A DNA stretch of 8,276 nt, from assembly GCA_913020625.1 (NCBI GenBank), contig CAJVZX010000035.1:1-8276 (forward strand), written 5' to 3'. The notes under the pieces were generated by a model, which saw only the letters and a program-made list of their open reading frames with translations, had not been told where the DNA came from and made no database searches. Made by a program: the position numbers and the translations under genes. The DNA comes from an uncultured Pelagibacterales bacterium. GTDB taxonomy: Bacteria > Pseudomonadota > Alphaproteobacteria > Pelagibacterales > Pelagibacteraceae. This document shows, piece after piece, positions 1 through 6,045 of the stretch. Position 1 is the first letter of the stretch. Each line of letters starts with the position of its first letter.

Positions 1-566
1 TTGAAAAATCAATTTACAATGAAACTGTTGAAAAAGTTAAAGAATTAGCAAATAAAACTAAAGTTGATTCTCCAGAAAAAGAAGGGGATCATATTGGGCC
101 AGTAGTTTCTGAAGTACAATTCAACAAAATTCAGACTTTAATTCAAAAAGGAATTGATGAAGGTGCAAAATTAATTGCAGGAGGAACAGGTAAGCCAGAA
201 GGTTTAGAAAAAGGATATTACGTAAAGCCAACTGTTTTTGCAGATGTTAATAATCAAATGGAGATTGCAAGAACAGAAATTTTTGGTCCAGTACTATCTA
301 TAATCCCTTTTGAAAATGAAGATGAAGCAATATCAATAGCCAATGATACCTCATATGGATTAACAAATTATATTCAAACGCAAGATAAAGATAAAGTCAA
401 AAGAGTTGCAAGAAAACTTAGATCTGGAATGGTTGATGTAAATGGAGTTGGTATAGCTGTCGATTCTCCATTCGGAGGATATAAACATTCTGGCATTGGA
501 CGAGAAGCAGGCTCAGAGGGTTTAATAGAATTTTTAGAAGTTAAATCTGTTGGAGGATGGAATTAA
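1..566 (+). CDS. Aldehyde dehydrogenase, NAD(P)-dependent, C-terminal part (5' end outside window)
   Basis: This is the last 187 residues of an aldehyde dehydrogenase; the first complete codon is at position 3 and the frame is open to the window edge. The enzyme family oxidises aldehydes to carboxylic acids with NAD(P)+ in the cytoplasm. Numbering from the first codon, visible family motifs are GPVVS (about 32-36), the cofactor-contacting EIFGPVLS (92-99) and the C-terminal PFGGYKHSGIGRE block (about 156-168), followed by the usual LEVKSV tail. The family is normally near 475-500 residues, so roughly 60% is missing. The catalytic Cys should lie shortly upstream of the edge, since the visible sequence begins in the helix that usually follows it; neither it nor the catalytic Glu can be checked. 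The substrate cannot be told from this part. The gene converges on argE with 13 bp between stop codons. Confidence 0.93.
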   Translation, partial: EKSIYNETVEKVKELANKTKVDSPEKEGDHIGPVVSEVQFNKIQTLIQKGIDEGAKLIAGGTGKPEGLEKGYYVKPTVFADVNNQMEIARTEIFGPVLSIIPFENEDEAISIANDTSYGLTNYIQTQDKDKVKRVARKLRSGMVDVNGVGIAVDSPFGGYKHSGIGREAGSEGLIEFLEVKSVGGWN

Positions 567-600
567 GATCAATTTGTTTTTAGGAATTTTTTATTCCATC
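556..600. terminator. Inverted repeat spanning the convergent stop codons of the aldehyde dehydrogenase and argE
   Basis: GATGGAAT at 556-563 is perfectly repeated inverted as ATTCCATC at 593-600. After one mismatch the pairing can continue with A565-T591, A566-T590, a G-T wobble and A568-T588. The arms lie inside the last codons of each gene and the loop holds both stop codons. No clear T-run follows either arm, so it is not a textbook intrinsic terminator. It may still act as a shared two-way 3'-end structure. A competing short hairpin, GGAAT 583-587 with ATTCC 593-597, exists in the same place. The terminator role is inference. Confidence 0.35.
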
Positions 601-1755
601 TAAAAATATCAAACATTTTTTTAATTGTTCATATGTAACAAATTCATCAACTTTATGAGCCTGTTCTATTGAACCAGGTCCACAAACAACTGTACTTATT
701 CCTATTTCTTGAAATAATCCTGCTTCTGTTCCAAAAGAAACCACTTCTCTTGAATTATCACCTGTTATAGCAGAAACTAATTCACAAGCTTCAGATTTTT
801 TTTCTCTATTAAAACCAATTATTTCTCCAATAATTTCTTTTTTAATTGATGAATTTGGATAGATTTTTTTCATTTGTGGAAGTAAATTTTCATTAACTAA
901 TTTATCCATTTCTTTATTTACAAATTCACCATCAGATTTAGTAACAGGTCTTAATTCCCAATCTACTTTACATTTATCTGCAATAACATTTCGAGCTATT
1001 CCACCAGATATACCTCCAATTTGTAATGTTGTATAAGGTGGATTAAAAACAGAGTCTTTAGGTGTCATGTTTTTTAGAACATTTCTAAGCTCCATTAATT
1101 TATCAATATATCTAACAGCATATTCAACTGCATTTACTCCTTTATCTGGAGCGGAGCCATGCCCTGCTAAACCTTCAAAATGAGTTGTATATTCATAACA
1201 TCCTTTATGTGCATCAATTATTTTCATATTAGTTGGTTCTCCAACAACACAAATAGCATTTTGAATATTTCTTTTTTTTAATTCGGCAATTAATATAGGG
1301 GCTCCCTGGCAAGCAGTTTCTTCATCAAAAGTAAAAGAAAAATGGATAGGTCGTTTCAGATCTTTTTTTGTAAAGTGCGGAGCAATTGCCAATGTGCATG
1401 CTATAAAACCTTTCATATCACAAGCTCCTCTACCAAAGACTTTTTCATCTTTTAATTTTGCTTTAAATGGATCTGTACTCCAACTTTTTGAGGCTGGGAC
1501 TACATCTGTGTGACCAGAAAGAATTATTCCTTTTTGATCATTTCCTGATTTTGCGTTGAGAGTAGCAAAAAGATTAACTCTTTTTTTTTCTTTATCAAAA
1601 GTTTTAAATGATTCAGCACCTAAAGCTTTTAATTTATCATCACAGTAGTTAATTAAAGAATTATTATTTTCACCAGAAACAGTTTTGAAAGCTATTAGAT
1701 CAGACAAAATTTTTAGTGTTTCTGGAAAAACTTGTTTAATAATTTCTGTACTCAT
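580..1755 (-). CDS. argE: Acetylornithine deacetylase (M20 family metallohydrolase), ArgE type
   Basis: The 391-residue protein matches the M20 deacetylase/peptidase family and most resembles ArgE, which hydrolyses N-acetylornithine to ornithine and acetate in arginine biosynthesis. The two-metal site is complete: H82 and catalytic D84 in SGHTDVVP, D113 in GRGACDMKG, the catalytic Glu pair 145-146 in FDEETACQG, E173 in VVGEPTN, and H367 in IEQAHKVDEF. H199 in the GLAGHGS segment lies in the dimerisation (lid) domain. IEQAHKVDEF near the C-terminus is typical of ArgE rather than succinyl-diaminopimelate desuccinylase (DapE), but other M20 N-acyl hydrolases remain possible. The length is normal for ArgE. 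It is the only minus-strand gene here, converging on the aldehyde dehydrogenase and diverging from csaA. No Shine-Dalgarno sequence precedes the ATG. Confidence 0.88.
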   Translation of the reverse strand: MSTEIIKQVFPETLKILSDLIAFKTVSGENNNSLINYCDDKLKALGAESFKTFDKEKKRVNLFATLNAKSGNDQKGIILSGHTDVVPASKSWSTDPFKAKLKDEKVFGRGACDMKGFIACTLAIAPHFTKKDLKRPIHFSFTFDEETACQGAPILIAELKKRNIQNAICVVGEPTNMKIIDAHKGCYEYTTHFEGLAGHGSAPDKGVNAVEYAVRYIDKLMELRNVLKNMTPKDSVFNPPYTTLQIGGISGGIARNVIADKCKVDWELRPVTKSDGEFVNKEMDKLVNENLLPQMKKIYPNSSIKKEIIGEIIGFNREKKSEACELVSAITGDNSREVVSFGTEAGLFQEIGISTVVCGPGSIEQAHKVDEFVTYEQLKKCLIFLDGIKNS

Positions 1756-1780
1756 TAATAAATTATTATATATTAATTAT
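1756..1780. promoter_or_regulatory. All-A/T 25-bp divergent spacer between argE and csaA, candidate promoters
   Basis: All 25 bases between the two divergent ATG codons are A or T. On the minus strand a perfect TATAAT (plus-strand 1765-1770) ends 9 bases before the argE ATG. On the plus strand TATTAT (1764-1769) ends 11 bases before the csaA ATG. No good -35 box is visible at 16-18 bp from either. If these -10 boxes are used, both mRNAs would have leaders of only a few bases and the two promoters would overlap physically. There is no ribosome binding site on either side. The -10 matches are seen; use is inferred, and TATAAT-like words are common in such AT-rich DNA. Confidence 0.4.
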
Positions 1781-2122
1781 ATGAAAGAAGAAATATCCTT
1801 TAATGATTATGATAAAGTTGACATTAGAATTGGTACAGTAGTAAATTTATCAAAAAACGAAAAAGCGAAAAAACCATCATTAGTTTTAGAAGTTGACTTT
1901 GGTGATGAAATTGGAATAAAAAAATCTTCAGCACAGATTACTCACTATTACAACGACGAAAATTTAGTTGGTAAACAGGTTATTGGAATTTGTAATTTTC
2001 CTAAAAAAAATATAGCAGGGGTTTTTTCTGAAGTTCTTATTTTGGGAGCAATAGAAAAAGATGGAAAAGTAGTTTTAGTACACCCTTCTCAAAAAGTTGA
2101 AAACGGTTTGGAAATAGCATAA
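1781..2122 (+). CDS. csaA: CsaA-type tRNA-binding (OB-fold) protein
   Basis: The 113-residue protein consists of a single tRNA-binding domain, the OB-fold also found at the C-terminus of some methionyl-tRNA synthetases. It matches the CsaA family, about 110 residues in Bacillus subtilis and described as a homodimeric tRNA-binding protein with chaperone-like or export-linked activity. Visible family features are DKVDIRIGTV (residues 11-20), the VDFGDEIGIKKSSAQIT block (38-54) and NFPKKNIAG followed by SEVLILGA (72-90). The frame is open upstream to 1685, but that would overlap argE by 71 bp and add about 32 residues without family similarity. The ATG at 1781 gives the normal length and starts just before the domain, so it is preferred. 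No Shine-Dalgarno sequence is present. A LysE-type exporter follows after 10 bp. The cellular role in this organism is not evident. Confidence 0.9.
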   Translation: MKEEISFNDYDKVDIRIGTVVNLSKNEKAKKPSLVLEVDFGDEIGIKKSSAQITHYYNDENLVGKQVIGICNFPKKNIAGVFSEVLILGAIEKDGKVVLVHPSQKVENGLEIA

Positions 2123-2132
2123 TTCAATAATT

Positions 2133-2723
2133 ATGTATCCAGATATTCCTGCACTAGCTATTTTTTTATTTGTTGGTGCCTTTTCACCAGGACCAAATAA
2201 TTTATTAGCTTCATATTCGGGTTTTAATTTTGGAATAAAAAAAACTCTTCCGTTAATATACGGAGTTACATTTGGATTTCCTATAGTTTTAATTGCAGTT
2301 AATTCAGGCTTGGCTATTGTTTTTAATAAATTTCCAATGTTTCAAGAAATTTTGAAAATACTTGGATCAGGTTTTTTAATATATATGGCTTACAAAATTG
2401 CTTTTAGTAACAAATCTGATGAAAAAGAAATAAAAAATCCTGCGAAATTTTTTAATATGATTATCTTTCAGTTTATTAATCCCAAAGCGGTTTTAATTGC
2501 AATCATAACAGTTTCTACATTTATTAGTCAAAACGAAAATTTTGTAAGAGATTCAATTATAGTTATAAGTTTTGCAATTTTTTTTAGTTTTACAAGTATT
2601 ATGTCGTGGAGTTTGCTAGGTAAATTTCTTCAACGATTTGCAAATAATGAAAGATTTTTAACAATATATAATTACACAATGTCATTCTTGCTTATTATAT
2701 GTGTTATAATGCTTTACGTTTAA
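2133..2723 (+). CDS. LysE/RhtB family amino-acid exporter
   Basis: This 196-residue hydrophobic protein belongs to the LysE/RhtB translocator family, inner-membrane exporters of amino acids and related compounds such as lysine, homoserine and threonine. The N-terminal GAFSPGPNN motif (residues 15-23) is the family hallmark, and FQFINPKA (112-119) corresponds to the conserved NPKA region. FLIYMAYKIA (81-90) is also typical. Hydrophobic stretches at about 5-26, 38-63, 70-91, 108-130, 138-160 and 175-195 fit the usual six membrane segments, and the length is normal (about 200). The substrate cannot be predicted. It starts 10 bp after csaA and ends 3 bp before acnA, so co-transcription is likely, though the start of acnA may have its own promoter inside this gene. 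No Shine-Dalgarno sequence is visible. Confidence 0.88.
   Translation: MYPDIPALAIFLFVGAFSPGPNNLLASYSGFNFGIKKTLPLIYGVTFGFPIVLIAVNSGLAIVFNKFPMFQEILKILGSGFLIYMAYKIAFSNKSDEKEIKNPAKFFNMIIFQFINPKAVLIAIITVSTFISQNENFVRDSIIVISFAIFFSFTSIMSWSLLGKFLQRFANNERFLTIYNYTMSFLLIICVIMLYV
2700..2710 (+). promoter_or_regulatory. Extended -10 promoter element for acnA, inside the 3' end of the LysE-type gene
   Basis: Positions 2700-2710 read TGTGTTATAAT, a full match to the extended -10 consensus TRTGnTATAAT. Start of transcription would fall near 2717, about 10 bases before the acnA ATG at 2727. No convincing -35 box lies 16-18 bp upstream; extended -10 promoters often do without one. The match is seen; activity is inferred. 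It would let acnA and the genes behind it be transcribed independently of csaA and the exporter. Confidence 0.5.
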
Positions 2724-2726
2724 ATT

Positions 2727-5396
2727 ATGAAATTTGGAAAAAAAAATTCTTTTAATTGTATTAAATCATTAAATATTAATGGCTCAGAGTATAAATATTT
2801 TAGTTTGTCAGAAGCAGAAAAAAATGGATTAGAAGGTATTAGCAAGCTTCCAAATTCATTAAAAATTTTACTAGAAAATCTTTTAAGGTTTGAAGATGGT
2901 AAAAGTATAGATAAATCTCAAATTGAAGCTGTTAAAAATTGGTTAAAAGATAAAAAATCTAATACAGAAATTGCATACAGACCTGCAAGAGTATTAATGC
3001 AAGATTATACAGGAATACCAGCTATTGTAGATTTGGCAGCCATGAGAGATGCAGTAAAAGAAAAAAATATTGATCCAAATAAAATTAATCCGTTATCACC
3101 TGTAGATTTAGTAATTGATCACTCTGTAATGGTTGATAGTTATGCTGGAAAAAATTCTTTTAGTCAGAATGTTGAAAAAGAATTTTTTAGGAATGGAGAA
3201 AGATATTCATTTTTAAAGTGGGGTCAAAATGCTTTTAATAATCTTAGAGTTGTTCCTCCAGGAACAGGAATTTGTCACCAAGTTAATCTTGAATATTTAG
3301 CCAAAGTAGTTTGGTCATCTGAATTTGGTGGAAATAAATATGCTTATCCGGATACATTAGTTGGAACCGATAGTCATACTACAATGATAAATAGTTTATC
3401 TGTACTTGGCTGGGGAGTAGGAGGTATTGAAGCAGAAGCTGCAATGTTAGGACAGCCTATTTCTATGTTAATTCCAGAAGTGGTTGGGTTTAAGATTGAT
3501 GGAAAATTAAATGAAGGTACTACAGCAACAGATTTAGTTTTAACTGTAGTTGAAATATTGAGAAAAAAAGGTGTAGTTGGTAAATTTGTTGAATTTTATG
3601 GAGATGGATTAAAAAATTTAACTCTTGCTGATAGAGCTACTATTGCAAATATGGCTCCAGAATATGGAGCTACATGTGGTTTTTTTCCAATCGATGAAGA
3701 AACTATTAAATATTTAGAACTTTCAGGAAGAGATAGAAATACAATATCTTTAGTTAAATCTTATGCAAAAGAACAAAACTTATGGGCAAGCAATGATTTG
3801 GTTTTTTCACATATTTTAAGCTTAGATTTGTCAACTGTCTTTCCAAGTATTTCAGGTCCAAAAAGACCACAAGATAAAGTTTTGTTATCTAAAGCGTCTA
3901 CAGAATTTAAAAAAGTCTTTTATGAAAATACAAAAAGAAGTAAAGAAAAAAATGTAAAAGTTAATGCAGAAAATTTTAATTTAAGTGATGGAAATATCGT
4001 AATTGCAGCTATTACATCTTGTACCAATACTTCAAATCCAAATGTTTTAATAGGCGCAGGATTAGTAGCAAAAAAAGCAATTGAAAAGGGATTAACTGTT
4101 AAACCATGGGTTAAAACTTCTTTGGCGCCAGGTTCACAGGTAGTTACAGATTATTTAGAAAAAGCTAATCTTAATAAATATTTAGATGAATTAGGATTTA
4201 ATCTTGTTGGCTATGGTTGTACTACTTGCATTGGTAATTCTGGTCCACTTAAAGAAAATATTTCTAATGCGATTAAAAATGAAGACATATATGCAGTTTC
4301 AGTTTTATCTGGAAATAGAAATTTTGAAGGAAGAATTAATCCTGATGTTAAAGCAAATTATTTAGCCTCACCTCCTTTAGTAGTTGCTTACGCGATTGCA
4401 GGATCTATGAATTTTGATTTATATAGAGACTCATTGGGCAAAGATAAAAATGATAAAGATGTTTATTTAAAAGACATTTGGCCAACAAATAAAGAAATAG
4501 AAGAACTAATGAGATCTTCAATAAATGCAAAAATGTTTAATAATAGATATTCGAATGTTTTTAAAGGTCCAAAAGAATGGCAAATAATTAAAACCAAAGA
4601 AACTAGCATTTATGATTGGCAAAATGAATCTACATATGTAAAAAAACCACCATTTTTTGAAAACATGACTGAAAAACCTGAAGGCTTTAAAGTAATTAAA
4701 AATGCAAGACCACTTTTAATTCTTGGAGATTCTGTAACAACAGATCATATCTCTCCAGCGGGAACAATACAAAAAGAAAGTCCAACAGGTGACTATTTTA
4801 TGAAACATCAGATTCAGCAAAAAGATTTTAATTCATATGGTGCAAGAAGAGGAAATCATGAGGTTATGACGAGAGGAGCTTTTGGAAATATTAGAATTAA
4901 AAATGAAATTGTTGAAGGTAAAGAAGGAGGTTATACAAAATTATATCCAGAAGGAAAAATTACAACAATTTATGAAGCTTCCGTAGAGTATAAAAAACGT
5001 GGAGAGGATTTAGTTGTTATTGCTGGTAAAGAATATGGAACTGGATCATCTAGAGATTGGGCAGCAAAAGGAACTAAGTTACTTGGAATCAAAGCTGTGA
5101 TTGCAGAAAGTTTTGAAAGAATTCATAGATCAAATTTAGTAGGTATGGGTATTTTGCCTTTACAATTTGAAGATGGTTTTGATAAAAAAAAGTTAAATCT
5201 TATAGGTTCTGAATTGATCAGTTTTTTACAAATTGAAAAAGGCATTAAACCAAGAGAAAAAATTGAATGCGAAATAAAATCAATGGATGGATCTATGAAA
5301 AAAATAGAATTACTTGTAAGAATAGATACAGAAAATGAAATAAAATACTATAAAAATGGCGGAATACTTCAGTATGTACTAAGAAGCATGGTTTAA
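2727..5396 (+). CDS. acnA: Aconitate hydratase A (aconitase), TCA cycle
   Basis: The 889-residue protein is full length for the AcnA/IRP1-type aconitases (891 in E. coli AcnA) and interconverts citrate and isocitrate through cis-aconitate in the cytoplasm. The three 4Fe-4S cluster ligands are present: C432 in ITSCTNTSNP and C498 and C501 in GYGCTTCIGNSG. Other family blocks are DHSVMVD (131-137), GTDSHTTM (213-220), GDSVTTDHISPAG (about 667-679) at the start of the swivel domain, and YGTGSSRDWAAKG (770-782) with the substrate-binding Ser/Arg region. The domain order is the AcnA one (swivel domain last), not the AcnB one. 2-methylisocitrate dehydratase (AcnD) is a less likely alternative: the length fits AcnA and no methylcitrate-cycle genes are nearby. 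The start is 3 bp after the exporter stop, with no Shine-Dalgarno sequence. A YfgM-like gene follows after 4 bp. Confidence 0.97.
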   Translation: MKFGKKNSFNCIKSLNINGSEYKYFSLSEAEKNGLEGISKLPNSLKILLENLLRFEDGKSIDKSQIEAVKNWLKDKKSNTEIAYRPARVLMQDYTGIPAIVDLAAMRDAVKEKNIDPNKINPLSPVDLVIDHSVMVDSYAGKNSFSQNVEKEFFRNGERYSFLKWGQNAFNNLRVVPPGTGICHQVNLEYLAKVVWSSEFGGNKYAYPDTLVGTDSHTTMINSLSVLGWGVGGIEAEAAMLGQPISMLIPEVVGFKIDGKLNEGTTATDLVLTVVEILRKKGVVGKFVEFYGDGLKNLTLADRATIANMAPEYGATCGFFPIDEETIKYLELSGRDRNTISLVKSYAKEQNLWASNDLVFSHILSLDLSTVFPSISGPKRPQDKVLLSKASTEFKKVFYENTKRSKEKNVKVNAENFNLSDGNIVIAAITSCTNTSNPNVLIGAGLVAKKAIEKGLTVKPWVKTSLAPGSQVVTDYLEKANLNKYLDELGFNLVGYGCTTCIGNSGPLKENISNAIKNEDIYAVSVLSGNRNFEGRINPDVKANYLASPPLVVAYAIAGSMNFDLYRDSLGKDKNDKDVYLKDIWPTNKEIEELMRSSINAKMFNNRYSNVFKGPKEWQIIKTKETSIYDWQNESTYVKKPPFFENMTEKPEGFKVIKNARPLLILGDSVTTDHISPAGTIQKESPTGDYFMKHQIQQKDFNSYGARRGNHEVMTRGAFGNIRIKNEIVEGKEGGYTKLYPEGKITTIYEASVEYKKRGEDLVVIAGKEYGTGSSRDWAAKGTKLLGIKAVIAESFERIHRSNLVGMGILPLQFEDGFDKKKLNLIGSELISFLQIEKGIKPREKIECEIKSMDGSMKKIELLVRIDTENEIKYYKNGGILQYVLRSMV

Positions 5397-5400
5397 TTTT

Positions 5401-6045
5401 ATGGATGAAGAAATAGCAATAATTAGTAAAGATGCCAAAAATGAGAAAATTAAAAATTTTATTTTAAAAAATAAAAATAAAATTTATTCATTTATATTTA
5501 TATTTATTACATTTATTTTTTCTACTTTTTTTTATCAGGATTATAAAAAAAAAAATTATTTGAAATTAGCTAACAAGTATGTTGTTGCATCCACAACATA
5601 TGAAAGTGAAAACAAAGATTATTATATCAAAGAATTTAATGAAATAATTAATACAAATAATGCTACTTATGCTCCATTATCTTTATTTTTTTTGATAGAC
5701 AATAACATCATTGAATCTAATCAAGAAGTTAATTTACTATTTGATCAGATAATTAAAAATGTTTCTTTGGATAAAGAAATGAAAAATTTACTTATTTATA
5801 AAAAAGCTCTTTTTAATTCTGAGTTTAAATTAGAAAATGAATTAATTGAAATTTTAAAACCAATTATTAATTCTGACAGTATATGGAAGTCACATTCATT
5901 ATTATTGCTAGGTGATTATTTTCTTTCAAAAGATGAAAAGCAAAAAGCTAAAGATTTTTATATTCAAATATTAAGTGATGAAAAAACAAATCAAAATATT
6001 GCATTTCAAGCTCAATCAAGATTGAGGAGTAATTTTAGTGAGTAA
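5401..6045 (+). CDS. Single-pass membrane protein, YfgM-like, TPR-like periplasmic domain
   Basis: The 214-residue protein has a charged N-terminus, one strongly hydrophobic segment at about residues 29-45 and then a Lys/Glu/Asn-rich helical region. This gives a predicted inside-to-outside orientation with most of the protein in the periplasm. The C-terminal part, with LLLLGDYFLSKDEKQKAKDF (about 167-186) and the following helix, looks like a degenerate tetratricopeptide hairpin. Architecture and position directly before bamB match the YfgM-like proteins of proteobacteria; E. coli YfgM (206 residues) is an inner-membrane partner of the Sec translocon and periplasmic chaperones. Sequence conservation visible by eye is weak, so the assignment leans on context. 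The gene starts 4 bp after acnA and its end overlaps bamB by 8 bp. It contains an 11-A run just after the membrane segment and two inverted repeats, described separately. Confidence 0.75.
   Translation: MDEEIAIISKDAKNEKIKNFILKNKNKIYSFIFIFITFIFSTFFYQDYKKKNYLKLANKYVVASTTYESENKDYYIKEFNEIINTNNATYAPLSLFFLIDNNIIESNQEVNLLFDQIIKNVSLDKEMKNLLIYKKALFNSEFKLENELIEILKPIINSDSIWKSHSLLLLGDYFLSKDEKQKAKDFYIQILSDEKTNQNIAFQAQSRLRSNFSE
5454..5485. repeat. 12-bp perfect A/T-only inverted repeat inside the YfgM-like gene
   Basis: AAATTTTATTTT (5454-5465) and AAAATAAAATTT (5474-5485) are exact inverse complements around an 8-base loop. It lies in codons 18-29, which encode a Lys/Asn/Phe/Ile stretch before the membrane segment. 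The repeat could form an RNA hairpin about 50 bases after the start codon, but low-complexity coding DNA produces such repeats readily. Confidence 0.4.
5545..5555 (+). repeat. Run of 11 adenines in the YfgM-like coding sequence
   Basis: Eleven consecutive A bases encode the Lys-Lys-Lys and start of Asn in DYKKKNYLK (about residues 47-55), immediately after the membrane segment. This is the longest homopolymer I noticed in the window. Polymerase slippage here would frameshift the periplasmic domain. The reading frame is intact as given. Confidence 0.6.
5577..5601. repeat. 8-bp mixed-composition hairpin inside the YfgM-like gene
   Basis: TATGTTGT (5578-5585) and ACAACATA (5593-5600) are perfect inverse complements around the 7-base loop TGCATCC, with a possible extra G-T pair at 5577/5601. 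The segment encodes YVVASTTY. Unlike most repeats here it contains G and C pairs. No T-run follows, so a terminator is unlikely; a role is unknown. Confidence 0.4.
6024..6029 (+). promoter_or_regulatory. Strong Shine-Dalgarno sequence for bamB
   Basis: GAGGAG at 6024-6029 lies 8 bases before the GTG codon at 6038 and decides this start. It sits inside the last codons of the YfgM-like gene. It is the only clear Shine-Dalgarno sequence before any gene start in the window; the other starts are preceded by A/T-rich sequence. Confidence 0.75.

Noticed and set aside
1685..1780. Upstream extension of csaA to an ATG at 1685
   Set aside because: It would overlap argE antiparallel by 71 bp and add about 32 residues with no family similarity; the ATG at 1781 gives the normal CsaA length.
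2727..5396. acnA as 2-methylisocitrate dehydratase (AcnD) or as homoaconitase
   Set aside because: Length and domain order fit AcnA, and no propionate or lysine-pathway genes are adjacent.
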